Below, one piece after another: positions 25,594 through 34,474 of a stretch of DNA of 34,474 nucleotides. The first letter of the stretch is position 1. Each line of letters starts with the position of its first letter. The notes beneath the pieces were generated by a model that was given only the letters and a program-made list of their open reading frames with translations, searched no databases and was not told where the DNA came from. A program made the position numbers and the translations under genes. The DNA comes from Planctomyces sp. (GTDB lineage Bacteria > Planctomycetota > Planctomycetia > Planctomycetales > Planctomycetaceae), in NCBI GenBank assembly GCA_027483145.1, contig JAIXVG010000259.1:1-34474 (forward strand). The letters run 5' to 3'.

Positions 25594-26403
25594 TCGGAAT
25601 TGCAATCTGAATTGGAAGGAAGAACGAGTGCGGGCCCCCTCTAGCGCAAGGGTTTCTAGCGCAGCGACGTGCCGAATTCAGCTGTCTCTTTCCAGGCGCT
25701 GGCCCGCCAGACACGCCATAACGCAATGACGATGCCGAACAGTTCACATTCGCCCAGATTTCAAATATGCAGTTGACGCAATCTAGCCCTTGCCACGACG
25801 TAATCCTGTAAACCATTATCGCTTTAGGTCGACTTGCCGCTTAATGATTACAGAAAACCACTGTCCGTTTGCAGATTAGTAACCGATAGCCAATCTCATT
25901 CCGATTTTTGGTGATTCGGCCCAGAAGTGAACATATTCAATACTTGTTCACCTAGCCGAACATCTTTTAGCGCCAGGCGCTAAGCAGGCTTAACATCCTT
26001 CCGCTTCCGCTGTTGCGCTAGCTGATGATCGCGCCTTGTTGCGTTGCTTTACTTCAACGAGTAGTCCGTTGATGTGGCCGATCGTCACCAGACGTTTTGG
26101 ATTGGAACATGAACGACAACCACTTATGCATCGTGCAATTGATGGCAGGAAATGCGGCGATTGCGTCAAGGTCCACTTGCATTGTCTTTGCCGAGCCAGA
26201 CATCGCCGAACTCACTAAAGCGATCCCAGTTCAGTGCGCCAATCCATGCTGTACGAGTTAATGGTCGCTTCTAAAGAGACGACCGTCAGAAGTTGTCGTA
26301 TCACCTAAAAGTCCCCTGCCACTGCCGACCCAACAATCGCAATTTCACATCCTTCGAGACCGCAGCAATCACGAAAACGATTCGACATCCGCTCCCGGGA
26401 TTC
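25594..26403. other. Long intergenic region with two inverted repeats
   Basis: About 800 bp without a supportable gene on either strand; short frames at 25553-25816 and 26036-26218 have no protein character. It holds GTGAACA/TGTTCAC (25928-25934 and 25946-25952, 11-base spacer) and a 17-bp palindrome TTAGCGCC-A-GGCGCTAA (25968-25984) only 16 bp away. It is upstream of the hypothetical gene to its left and downstream of the mutase-like gene to its right. It may contain a decayed gene or an RNA. Confidence 0.4.
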
Positions 26404-27702
26404 TTAACCAAGAATCGCCTGTGAACACGTCCAGTCCTTCAGGCTAAGTCCCTGTGCAACAATCCCAAGTGTCGCCAGAGCATCGCAAATGGGTGTCGCT
26501 CCAACGAGCCAGCAGCGATGGTCGACCAACAGGCCAAGATTGGCTTCCACACGCCGCATCGTCGTAACGATTTCGTTCGGGCCTTTGCCTCCGTCGAGGC
26601 AGCGCCCTCCCAAATCGAATATCTGGGTGGATAAATGGGGTAGCAATGCCGACTCGACAACGACTGGGGACAAGGGAGAATTCAACAAACTGACCATTAC
26701 GAGCAGTCTGGCAAGGCCAACGGCCGTGGCTGGTTCGCCGCGCTCGGTGATTAATCCTGCCCGTTCGCCATCGGGATCGACAATCCAGCCGAGGCTCCCC
26801 TCCTGCTGGCGGACGATCTCTCCCACGCGGGCGACATCAGCGTCGGTGGCATCAGAAAGTCTTCGATGCCGAACGGGTAATTGTTCGACAATCAACTCGC
26901 AAGGGAGGCCCGCGAAGACGAGCCGAGCTGTGTCAAGCAGGCTGTTATCGGAGGAGGCAAACACGATTTTTAGTGGCCGAATTGCGTGATACCATAGCTT
27001 CAAACTATCCAAATATTGCTGCTGGCCAATCAAGTGCCGGACGTTGCCCGATGCACGACTCGGCCGCTGTTCCAGGTTGACATGCTCGATGGAGTCGGCA
27101 ATCTCTTGTAGACTAGACCATGGGACGCCATCAGCTTCACAGAAGTCGAAACCCGTTGCCAATGGGCCCCGTCCGCTTCCGGTAATGAGGACCCCGCCCG
27201 CGGCCTGCTGCTCGCTGACGACTGCTCGCCAGGCGGGTTTAGTAACCCGGCCGATGTCTAGGACATCAAGGCATGCGATCATCAGACCTTGCGCTATTCC
27301 TGCGGCGATCTCGGGTGATTCGGGGCGCTCGTCATACCCGACCACAACCGATCGTGATTCAACCTCAGAGCGGTTCTGCTCTTTCCAGACCAGTTGCCCA
27401 AATTGAAATCCCCAGCGAACGGCTACCTGACGAGTAATTACGTTCTGATAGGCCGCTCTGACGCCATCTGGCTGCAGTTCGATGCCGTCGGCTCTGATGC
27501 TGGCAGGACGCTCACTGCTACCTGACAGGTGAGTCAAGCGAGAGACGGGGGGATCAACAAATCCGCTCCCTGTTTCGTGCCGCCGATTGCAGGTGGCGCA
27601 AGGACCGTAATAGGCGGCCAGCCGGGCCAAGTGGACGGCACGCGATATGGCGATTGTTTCACCAGGGCAGATGAACTCGTTCGAATCGGCCATACTGGTC
27701 AT
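26404..27702 (-). CDS. Degenerate phosphohexomutase-like protein
   Basis: Predicted 432 residues. From about residue 70 it follows the phosphoglucomutase/phosphomannomutase fold: PDGVRAAYQNVITRQVAVRWG, VVVGYDERPESPEIAAGIAQGL, then AGGVLITGSGRGP in place of the usual TASHNP serine loop. The serine (Ser176) is kept but the His-Asn-Pro is lost. The metal loop reads DPDGERAG (309-316), close to DGDGDR. The sugar-binding GE-S-G loop of domain 3 and the phosphate-binding RxSGTEP of domain 4 are not seen. The N-terminus has a Cys pair (CATCNRRHETG). I infer a pseudoenzyme or altered activity. It is downstream of the GlcE-like gene on the same strand. Confidence 0.78.
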   Translation of the reverse strand: MTSMADSNEFICPGETIAISRAVHLARLAAYYGPCATCNRRHETGSGFVDPPVSRLTHLSGSSERPASIRADGIELQPDGVRAAYQNVITRQVAVRWGFQFGQLVWKEQNRSEVESRSVVVGYDERPESPEIAAGIAQGLMIACLDVLDIGRVTKPAWRAVVSEQQAAGGVLITGSGRGPLATGFDFCEADGVPWSSLQEIADSIEHVNLEQRPSRASGNVRHLIGQQQYLDSLKLWYHAIRPLKIVFASSDNSLLDTARLVFAGLPCELIVEQLPVRHRRLSDATDADVARVGEIVRQQEGSLGWIVDPDGERAGLITERGEPATAVGLARLLVMVSLLNSPLSPVVVESALLPHLSTQIFDLGGRCLDGGKGPNEIVTTMRRVEANLGLLVDHRCWLVGATPICDALATLGIVAQGLSLKDWTCSQAILG

Positions 27703-27773
27703 TTGCCAAGGACTTAAGAGCCTGCCTGCTGAACGGTAACTACCTTCAGTATAACTCTTTGCCGAAATCGTGC

Positions 27774-27804
27774 AGACCCAAATACTGAGTGACGAGATGG
27801 GTCT
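27774..27804. terminator. Hairpin between the GlcE-like and mutase-like genes
   Basis: AGACCCA (27774-27780) pairs with TGGGTCT (27798-27804) across a 17-base loop. It lies just after the stop of the minus-strand GlcE-like gene and has no T-run, so it may be a processing or attenuation hairpin. Confidence 0.35.
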
Positions 27805-27807
27805 CGT

Positions 27808-28986
27808 TTAGGCCTGATTCATGGCGCCGCCAGCTAGTCTTGAAAACGACGGGAAGCGTCCGTCCGCATCAAAACAGACTTTCACTTTCCGGCTTAATTG
27901 CCACTCGGCGTCAGTCAACCCTGCGAGCGTTGGTGGCCCACTTTGATTCGTCCATTGCCACCGGGCAGTGATCTTCATGCCGTAAATCAACTCGACAAGT
28001 TTCAGGCGCTGCTCGATTGATGATACCTCGGTCGCTAGACGTCCGCGAATGACACCAGTCCCGGCGTGGACGAGTAAGTGACCGTCGGCTGCCATCAGCG
28101 CTTCAGCTGCTCGCCAGACGTCTGCAGGTTTGCAAGACAGTGAAAATGAGCTCGGGCAACCACTCTTCGTCGTCGCTTCGTCGAGTGCTGCTTTCCACGC
28201 GACGGCGCTGTCAGATGACAAAACACCGATTGAAGCTGGCAAGCAACCTGTCAGTTCTCTCCGTAAAGTCTCCAGTTGCCAGTCAACGACATCGTTGGGG
28301 CCATCGACCATCACGCTGACAATCAGTGGACCACGCCCCGCACTGAAGGTCGTGCCGACATCTTTCGCTGCGACGACATCAACTGCAATCGGAACCGCTG
28401 CTGACTGCAGGAGCCGCGTCAATGCGTGCTCAACTTCGCCCCATGTCTCAAAGCTGGCAAGGACAAAACCAAATGCTGCAGGTACAGGCTTCAGCTTGAA
28501 GGTCATTTGAGTGATAACCGCCAGGGTACCGCATGATCCGGTCAATAGTTTGCACAGGTCGTAACCTGCGACGTTCTTAACGACACGCCCACCTGCCTTG
28601 AATTCGCGCCCTTGGCCGTCGACGGCACTAACCCCAATCAGATAATCGCGAATTGTGCCATAGCCATAGCGACGAACGCCCGAGAGGTTCCCCGCAACCA
28701 GTCCGCCGATCGAGACGCTATCATCGGCGCAATCGATTGGAAGCTGCTGCGATTCCGCCATCAAAGCAGTTCGTAGTTCGCGAAGAGTAACACCAGCTTC
28801 AACGGTGATCGTCATATCCCGAGCGGGATAGTCGACAATATGGTTCAGCTCGGCCAGCGACAAAGCAGAATGTGTGACTGCCTGTTCAACACGCCCGCCG
28901 GTTACAGTGACCGGTTGTCTGGATTGATTGAGATTCCGCAGAAACTCGCTCACCTCAGTTGCGGTCTGGGGAAAAGCCACGGTCAA
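27808..28986 (-). CDS. FAD-binding oxidase, glycolate oxidase GlcE-like subunit
   Basis: Predicted 392 residues from a TTG at 28986 (GTG at 28980 is an alternative; no ATG is available before the upstream stop). The N-terminal 180 residues are a PCMH-type FAD domain: PVTVTGGR, then VSIGGLVAGNLSGVRRYGYGTIRDYLIGVSAV, GRVVKNVAGYDLCKLLTGSCGTLAVIT and TFKLKPVP, a pattern diagnostic of GlcE. The rest matches the GlcE C-terminal domain (HLLVHAGTGVIRGRL). In other bacteria GlcE acts with GlcD and the iron-sulphur GlcF to oxidise glycolate to glyoxylate. Neither partner is visible within 5 kb on either side, so they are elsewhere or this subunit has another partner. Confidence 0.9.
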   Translation of the reverse strand: MTVAFPQTATEVSEFLRNLNQSRQPVTVTGGRVEQAVTHSALSLAELNHIVDYPARDMTITVEAGVTLRELRTALMAESQQLPIDCADDSVSIGGLVAGNLSGVRRYGYGTIRDYLIGVSAVDGQGREFKAGGRVVKNVAGYDLCKLLTGSCGTLAVITQMTFKLKPVPAAFGFVLASFETWGEVEHALTRLLQSAAVPIAVDVVAAKDVGTTFSAGRGPLIVSVMVDGPNDVVDWQLETLRRELTGCLPASIGVLSSDSAVAWKAALDEATTKSGCPSSFSLSCKPADVWRAAEALMAADGHLLVHAGTGVIRGRLATEVSSIEQRLKLVELIYGMKITARWQWTNQSGPPTLAGLTDAEWQLSRKVKVCFDADGRFPSFSRLAGGAMNQA

Positions 28987-29098
28987 CGGTCTGTTCCAGT
29001 CAATGCGGTAGTGAAATGGAGAATCTCACCCGAATCATACTGGCTGCAGTCAGTTGAACAAAGCGATTTACCTCTTCATCAGAGCAAACCATTCAGGA

Positions 29099-31402
29099 TC
29101 ATCTGCCAGAGCGACGACGCAACAGGCTGAACAAATTGCGATACTGGGCCTGCAGCGTCGGCCTTTCGGTCGGCTCAGATGGTTCGCTGATTTCTTGCAC
29201 AGGCTGCGACCACATACTCCCACTTGTTGCGTTTGGTTCGGAAACAGACTGGCCGTTACCGTATGGCGGATGGATCGACTGGGATGTGTTTTCAGAGAAT
29301 TGCTGAGCTGGCTCGACGGCAGACATTTCCTCGTGCTCGTCGTCTAAGCTGTCATCGTCTCCGTCCTCGGCATAAGCGATGCTCTCCGTCGGATAGTCTT
29401 CGTGAAGCAAGATATCCTCGGGACGGTTAGGCGTTAGCTTCGATGGATTGAATGGGAGGTCTGCACGTTCACTTAGGGCTGATTCGAGGTCCGAGCGAAG
29501 GTTGATCGCCTCAAATGCCAGATCAACTTCCGGGTCGTCGGAAGAATGAGCACGAATGGGCCGTTCGCTGCTGAATCCTGAATCCGACGAAGTGCCATTC
29601 GCACTTGTTGCAATTGAAGCAGTCTCAACATGTTCCGCCACATCAACCGCTGCCCGGTGCCAATGGTCGCCATCGAAGCTGCTGACCGGCGGGGCAGAAA
29701 AAGGCTCGTGACGAGCTGATCGCTGCACAACAGCTTCGGGTGGCAAAAGCGGCAGGCCTGCGTCAATTGCTGCATAACGATCAAATACGATTTCTTCGCT
29801 GGCCGCCGATTGCTGCTTAAGCTGTTGCACCTGCATACTGAGTCTTTCTTCCAGCCGGTGTTGCAACTGAACAGCAGCTTCGGCCTCCAGGAAATGATCA
29901 AGCCGGTCTTCCACCGACTTGTAATGAGCGGAATGAGTTTCGAGAACATTCTCTAGCTGTAATTCAGCCTCGTCTTGCCAATCGGCTTCGCTTTCAGCCA
30001 ATTCGTTACCTGAATCAACATGGACTTCTTGCAGCTCATGATCAATCAATTTTTCCAGCGAGATGCCTGCTACGTGTGACTCAATTTCTGGCTGCTCGAC
30101 CTGGTATTCCTGGCTATCCAAGACATCGTCATCATTCAGTTCACCAAACTCAATTGACGACGAAGACGCATTATTCGGGACGGTTGAATCAGACAGGTCG
30201 CTGCCCGAGTCCAGTTGAGCCACTTCAATTGGTGGTTGCTCGTTAGCAGTCATCGTTTGAAGTTCAGTACCTGCACCTGCCCCAAACTCAAAAACGGCGG
30301 TGTCTGCACGCATCTCCATTTCCTGGCCTGCGACTGCTTCCAAGTGAGACGCTTCGGCGGTGGCGGTCACCGCTGAAACTGCGAACTCTTCTGGCACCGC
30401 TGTCGATTCGCCATCGATTAGGAACTCGCTATCAAGGTTGTCTTCATCAGAGAATGGAGCCAGATCGCTTGCGTCATCGCCCAACTCGTCGATTGCGTCC
30501 GGTAGCTCGTCAAAATGGCCATGCCCATCTGATGGGAAGCTTGCCTCTTCAATTAGCAGAAGCCGCGAAATAGCAGGTTCGTTCCATGGAAGCGGCAATT
30601 GCCTCAGGTCGAGTAACGCCTCTTTGACGGTTCTAGCTGTAACTGGTTTTGTCTCGGCCACATACGCTAAAAGCAGGGCATGATCGCATAACTGATTCAA
30701 GCAGCGAGGCAAACCATCGGACACTTCGACAATTACGTCGAGCGCTTTGGGAGTAAAGATATCGCTTGTTCGCCCGTTACCCCATGTCAGCCGATAGTCG
30801 ATGTAATCGAGCGAATCAGCTCTGGTCAGTGGGCCTAGAACAACATGCTTCCCAATCCGTTGGCTGAAGGCGATCAATTCGGAGCCGATGATCCGCTCTT
30901 CAAACTCCAGTGTTCCGGCCAGTATTACATGTGCTAACGACTCACCATGCTCATTCGAGTCAGCTAGTATCCTTAGCTCCTCCAAAAGGATCGGCGACAA
31001 CTGATGAGCTTCGTCGCAGAGCAAGACGAACTTCTTCCCCTCGGCTTGGCATGACTTCAGGAGCGGTGTCAGTTCCAGCCGGAGCTCTTGTTCAGAAAGC
31101 CGACCATAAGGTTTGTCGAGTTGCCCCAGAATTGCCTGCAGCATCGCCCGCCGCGTTAGAAAGTTTCCATGTGGAAGCAACACCACAACGGCCGAATGAC
31201 TGAACTCGTCTGCCAGACTGGCTAGTAATAGCGTTTTGCCGACGCCTGGTGGACCGGTAATGACACCAATCCCTTGATTCCGCTCAATGCAGGCTTTGAG
31301 ATCGGACCGAGCGGTTCCCCAGTCGTGATGCGCCAGACAGCAGTCGGGATTAGGCGTCGAGACAAAGGGACGGCGAGCCAGCTCGAAAAAGGATTCGTAC
31401 AT
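29099..31402 (-). CDS. ExeA/GspA-like AAA ATPase with long acidic C-terminal region
   Basis: Predicted 767 residues from the ATG at 31402 (AAGGA 13 to 9 bases upstream; the frame is open to 31429). Residues 1-280 are an ExeA-type AAA ATPase: MYESFFELARRPF at the start, Walker A GPPGVGKT (50-57), Walker B LLCDEAH (127-133), sensor AGTLEF, and RIGKHVVLGPL. ExeA/GspA ATPases help type II secretion machinery assemble, and relatives act in transposition (TniB-like). Residues about 290-767 are very acidic and low-complexity (many Glu, Asp, Ser), with a short helical stretch of about 100 residues near 470-570 and a basic end (SLLRRRSGR). No membrane segment or peptidoglycan-binding domain is evident, unlike classic ExeA. 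Partner unknown. Confidence 0.85.
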   Translation of the reverse strand: MYESFFELARRPFVSTPNPDCCLAHHDWGTARSDLKACIERNQGIGVITGPPGVGKTLLLASLADEFSHSAVVVLLPHGNFLTRRAMLQAILGQLDKPYGRLSEQELRLELTPLLKSCQAEGKKFVLLCDEAHQLSPILLEELRILADSNEHGESLAHVILAGTLEFEERIIGSELIAFSQRIGKHVVLGPLTRADSLDYIDYRLTWGNGRTSDIFTPKALDVIVEVSDGLPRCLNQLCDHALLLAYVAETKPVTARTVKEALLDLRQLPLPWNEPAISRLLLIEEASFPSDGHGHFDELPDAIDELGDDASDLAPFSDEDNLDSEFLIDGESTAVPEEFAVSAVTATAEASHLEAVAGQEMEMRADTAVFEFGAGAGTELQTMTANEQPPIEVAQLDSGSDLSDSTVPNNASSSSIEFGELNDDDVLDSQEYQVEQPEIESHVAGISLEKLIDHELQEVHVDSGNELAESEADWQDEAELQLENVLETHSAHYKSVEDRLDHFLEAEAAVQLQHRLEERLSMQVQQLKQQSAASEEIVFDRYAAIDAGLPLLPPEAVVQRSARHEPFSAPPVSSFDGDHWHRAAVDVAEHVETASIATSANGTSSDSGFSSERPIRAHSSDDPEVDLAFEAINLRSDLESALSERADLPFNPSKLTPNRPEDILLHEDYPTESIAYAEDGDDDSLDDEHEEMSAVEPAQQFSENTSQSIHPPYGNGQSVSEPNATSGSMWSQPVQEISEPSEPTERPTLQAQYRNLFSLLRRRSGR

Positions 31403-31992
31403 AAAACCGTCATCCTTGTGGCGATGCATAGGCCACCTGCTGGACTGCCTGCCAACTCAATTAGTCTCTTCATCAATAAGGGAGACGCTCAACCGACCAA
31501 ATTGCCGTCCCGTTCTGTTTGGCCAACAACCTGATGAGGCGCAGCCGTCCGGGCAGGCGAACGCAAGCGAATTCCCTGTATCCAGTTGATCGAACCGCGA
31601 TAAACCGATTCTTGAGCACAACCCCTACCGACCACCCGTGAGAGGTCAAAACGGTTATTCGCCCCCAATTAAAACCTGCCACCGAAGCCCAAATTTTCCA
31701 GAAACGCTGCTCCAATCCTCAAAAAGACTCAATTTTGACGGAGCGTCTTGGCGCTGTTGCTAAACTACTAAGATGACTTTGGGTGGCAAAAGGCTCGCGG
31801 TTTTGTGTCCAGGGGTTTCCGGCGGTACACTTTCATCAGGCGGAAGGCAGTCCTTAGTGCAAGATCGACTGAACTTTTGATTAGTTCTGTGTGTCTGAGT
31901 GAGTGGCTGAACTATTAGCCTGGTTCCTGAATTGTCTGACACCAGATTGTGTGGCCAGCAAGTCAGGCTGAATTCCTCTGCGGCAATACCAT
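31403..31992. other. Divergent intergenic region between the ATPase gene and phoH
   Basis: The region should carry promoters for the ATPase (leftward) and phoH (rightward), but no clear -35/-10 pair stands out. A minus-strand frame at 31473-31715 (80 residues, TTG start, containing SHGWSVGVVLKNRFIAVRST) has some protein-like character, but no ribosome binding site or family match, so I do not call it. Confidence 0.4.
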
Positions 31993-33066
31993 ATGTCTGA
32001 CAAAAAGCTGCGGTTCGCGAACCAGGAACAGGTTCGCACGCTGTTCGGCACGAACGACCGAAATCTTAAGCGTCTCCGAGAAGCGCTGCAGATCAATGTC
32101 GTGCTGCGTGGAGACGAGCTGCGAATCACGGGCGAGCCCGAGCAGGTCGAAGCAGGCTCGGCCATGGTGACCGAGCTTCAGTCCATTATCGAGCGTCGTG
32201 GCTATTTGTCGGACGAGGACTTCGATCGTGTCCTGCTGCGCGGCCGGAACGGCGGCGAGGCTTCCATTTCTGATGTCGAAGTCTTTCAGGGGAAGGCCAA
32301 ACGAATTTACCCAATGGGGGCTGGCCAGCAAAAATACGTGCAGGCCATGCGCGATAACGATCTGGTTTTCTGCACCGGACCTGCTGGCTCGGGTAAGACG
32401 TATCTGGCAGTAGCAATGGCGGTCAACGCCCTCCGTCACGACCTGGTTCGCAAAATTGTGCTGGTGCGCCCTGCCGTTGAAGCGGGCGAGAAGCTGGGCT
32501 TTCTGCCGGGTGATATGATCGAGAAGGTCAACCCCTACCTGCGACCCCTGCTTGACGCAATGCAAGATATTCTCGACGTCGATACCGTCGCGCGTTACCT
32601 GGCGAAAGAGGTTATCGAGATTGCCCCGCTGGCATTCATGCGTGGCCGGACACTAAACGAGACCTTCATCATTCTGGATGAAGCGCAGAACACGACAATC
32701 ACACAGATGAAAATGCTCCTGACCCGGATGGGGCAGCGGTCGCAAATCGTCGTTACGGGTGATCCAACACAAATCGATTTACCCCAACATGTCCCCTCCG
32801 GTCTGACGGATGCCATTCGCAGGCTGAACCGTGTTGATGGAATTGGTTGTGTCGAACTGTCTGGTGGAGACATCGTTCGCCATCCGTTGGTCCGGAAGAT
32901 CGTTGATGCCTACGATGAACGTTCACAGCAGCAAGAAACACCCGCGCACGGTGCATGGCCACTCGCCGAGCCGTCTCGCGAACTCGATCCTCTCAGGCCA
33001 CTCGAACGGCCCCGGGCTGTCAACTGGATGGACGCACTGGCCGAAATCGATGATGATTTAGAGTAA
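31993..33066 (+). CDS. phoH: PhoH family ATPase
   Basis: Predicted 357 residues starting at ATG 31993; no good ribosome binding site is visible. The N-terminal 100 residues resemble a KH-like RNA-binding domain (INVVLRGDELRITGEPEQV). The PhoH ATPase core follows: Walker A GPAGSGKT (129-136), LVRPAVEAGEKLGFLPGD, FMRGRTLNETFIILDEAQN with Walker B Asp229-Glu230, and VTGDPTQIDLP. PhoH/YbeZ works with the ribosomal RNase YbeY in RNA quality control. A tail of about 45 residues after 310 is Pro-rich and not conserved-looking. The HD-type membrane protein gene follows 120 bp downstream on the same strand, an arrangement widespread in bacteria (phoH-pgpH-ybeY). Confidence 0.95.
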   Translation: MSDKKLRFANQEQVRTLFGTNDRNLKRLREALQINVVLRGDELRITGEPEQVEAGSAMVTELQSIIERRGYLSDEDFDRVLLRGRNGGEASISDVEVFQGKAKRIYPMGAGQQKYVQAMRDNDLVFCTGPAGSGKTYLAVAMAVNALRHDLVRKIVLVRPAVEAGEKLGFLPGDMIEKVNPYLRPLLDAMQDILDVDTVARYLAKEVIEIAPLAFMRGRTLNETFIILDEAQNTTITQMKMLLTRMGQRSQIVVTGDPTQIDLPQHVPSGLTDAIRRLNRVDGIGCVELSGGDIVRHPLVRKIVDAYDERSQQQETPAHGAWPLAEPSRELDPLRPLERPRAVNWMDALAEIDDDLE

Positions 33067-33186
33067 TCCAATCGCGGGTGCGATCCGGAACTTCCGAAAT
33101 GCACCCTCTAAGGAAGCACTCGATAACAGGCTGGGCCAGCCGAACTGCTCGAGAATTTGGTTTACAGACAGGTACAGAGAATCGTC

Positions 33187-34474
33187 ATGAAACTGTTTGG
33201 CACCAAACGATCACGTAGCGCAAAGGCGGCCAGCCTGAAGGCCGCGACTTCGCTGACAGGCAGGTTGGCCGAGCAGCTTAGTAATAGTGAAGTCCTGCTG
33301 AGGTTAGTTCTTTGTGCGGCTGCGCTCGTTGCAATTGTCCTGTCCGTTCAAGCGTGGCAAGCGCCGTTCCCTTATCGATTGGGTGGCTATTGTCCTGACG
33401 GAATCGTCGCCCGGACCAACTTCGAACGGGTGAATATCTATCGAACCGATTTAGCGCGGCTCGAAAAAGAAGAGAGTGTGCCGCTGGTCTTTGTTCACGA
33501 CGTTGCTCCGCTCAGAAAGATGATTAACTCGCTCCGCGAGCACCTTTTCTTTGTCGCAGGGATCGAGAACCTGTCCCAGCTTCCGGCCGAAGCACTCGCA
33601 GCGTTTGGCTTCGCTCAAACGACCGTCGGTTCTAACTTGAAGACCGTTAGCCCCGAGTTAGTCGCTGACTTCGACGCGCTGAAAAAAGCGGTTGGTCCAC
33701 GCGAAACGGCCGAGGGAGCCATCGGCGAAATCCTGGCCGAGTTCGAGCAGCTCGTGAAGCCGTTACAGCAGAACGGTATCCTCGATCCAGCCGAATTGAC
33801 TCGGCACGACTTGCGGGAAGGGGATGTGATTCAAATCCATGCCCCCGATAAGCCTAAAGCGACAAGCACGGTGACCGCCGCTGATGTTCTTCTTCAAGAA
33901 GCACTGAAGCCCAACTCGGGAATCATTGGTCGAGAATGGAAGAGCTTTCCGCGACTTGCCGAGATTCGAGCACCACTTGAGCGCTGGCTGGCCAATCGGG
34001 CACCTATCACCCTGCAGTTTGATCAGTCGGAAACCCGGCAAAGTCAGTTGCTGGCTCGTGAAGGGACCAGCCCGGTCACCGATAGTTTTAAGTTGGGTGC
34101 GCCTCTCGTTCTCCCCGGTGCGTACATCAATGAAGAAGCCTTAGGACTTTTGCGAGCACAGTATGACTCGATCGATAAAGATGTCCCCTGGTTCGAACAC
34201 ATTATTCGCCTCGCCACCAGCGTGCTACTGCTGCTCGTTCTGGCCATCATTATTGGCTATTACCTGGTTCACAACGAAAATCGGTTGGTCCATCACGCAG
34301 GCCGATTAGCCATCTATCTGACAGCCATCGTCCTCACCATTTTTCTGGGACAATTACTGTCGTTCGACCCATGGCGGGCTGAAGTGATCCCGGTACTCTG
34401 CACGGTGATGGTTCTGGCAATCGCTTACAATCAGGTGCTGGCCGCCCTCACTGGGTTTGCCATTTCTCTGGTCC
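33187..34474 (+). CDS. pgpH: 7TM-HD family protein PgpH/YqfF, N-terminal part (3' end outside window)
   Basis: The frame starts at ATG 33187 and is open to the window end (429 codons). Residues about 36-55 form the first membrane helix (LVLCAAALVAIVLSV). About 56-335 are an extracellular domain of the 7TMR-HDED type (PYRLGGYCPDGIVARTNFE, IYRTDLARLEKEES, and a repeat-like HDLREGDVIQI and AITLQF-like part). From residue 337 a cluster of membrane helices begins (SVLLLLVLAIIIGYYLV, LTAIVLTIFLGQLL). The HD phosphodiesterase domain that degrades cyclic di-AMP in the characterised homologue would lie beyond 34474. Position after phoH supports the call. Identity as a cyclic di-AMP hydrolase is by homology only. 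Confidence 0.88.
   Translation, partial: MKLFGTKRSRSAKAASLKAATSLTGRLAEQLSNSEVLLRLVLCAAALVAIVLSVQAWQAPFPYRLGGYCPDGIVARTNFERVNIYRTDLARLEKEESVPLVFVHDVAPLRKMINSLREHLFFVAGIENLSQLPAEALAAFGFAQTTVGSNLKTVSPELVADFDALKKAVGPRETAEGAIGEILAEFEQLVKPLQQNGILDPAELTRHDLREGDVIQIHAPDKPKATSTVTAADVLLQEALKPNSGIIGREWKSFPRLAEIRAPLERWLANRAPITLQFDQSETRQSQLLAREGTSPVTDSFKLGAPLVLPGAYINEEALGLLRAQYDSIDKDVPWFEHIIRLATSVLLLLVLAIIIGYYLVHNENRLVHHAGRLAIYLTAIVLTIFLGQLLSFDPWRAEVIPVLCTVMVLAIAYNQVLAALTGFAISLV

Noticed and set aside
31473-31715. Minus-strand frame of 80 residues before the ATPase gene
   Set aside because: Some protein-like character, but it has a TTG start without a ribosome binding site and no recognisable family; left as part of the intergenic region.

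Overview
The window looks like chromosomal DNA of a planctomycete. The strongest markers are a DUF1549/DUF1553 'planctomycete cytochrome c' protein paired with a DUF1501 protein, a DUF1559 pilin-like protein with an N-terminal FTLIELLVVIAI segment, a phosphohexomutase-like protein of degenerate type with a Cys motif near its start, and several long conserved-looking proteins of no clear function. No rRNA, CRISPR array or complete insertion sequence was seen.

Layout. (1) 1-6045, plus strand: the 3' part of smc, a multi-pass membrane protein of GT-C-like architecture, and a membrane-anchored protein that looks all-helical. (2) 6383-6456: tRNA-Val(GAC). A 6.1-kb integrated element sits in its 3' end, bounded by perfect 67-bp direct repeats (6437-6503 and 12565-12631). 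All element genes are on the minus strand: an unrecognised head region, small regulators including an excisionase-like HTH protein, a phage-type replication pair, and a tyrosine integrase whose last codons lie antisense in the tRNA. No capsid, terminase or conjugation gene is visible. Beyond the right repeat lies the decayed 3' end of a second, related integrase. (3) 13413-24696: an MFS transporter, a DUF1559 protein, and a minus-strand run of an enolase-superfamily enzyme, an M14-like zinc deacylase, DUF1501 and DUF1553, with a divergent GntR/FCD regulator at the far end. Between regulator and run lie two GntR-type operator-like sites 33 bp apart. I infer a regulated catabolic locus for a carboxylated, perhaps acylated, substrate. 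(4) 25177-31402, minus strand: a small conserved-looking protein, the degenerate phosphohexomutase-like protein, a GlcE-like FAD protein and an ExeA-like ATPase with a very long acidic tail. (5) 31993-end, plus strand: phoH followed by a partial 7TM-HD (PgpH/YqfF) gene, an order known from many bacteria.

The most unusual points are: the integrase frame crosses the attachment site, so excision would replace its stop codon and fuse it to the last gene of the element; an apparent -1 frameshift at the start of the element's replication gene; a hairpin that would hide a ribosome binding site inside the element; and a DUF1553/DUF1501 pair that appears to lie in one operon with dedicated metabolic enzymes and a local regulator.
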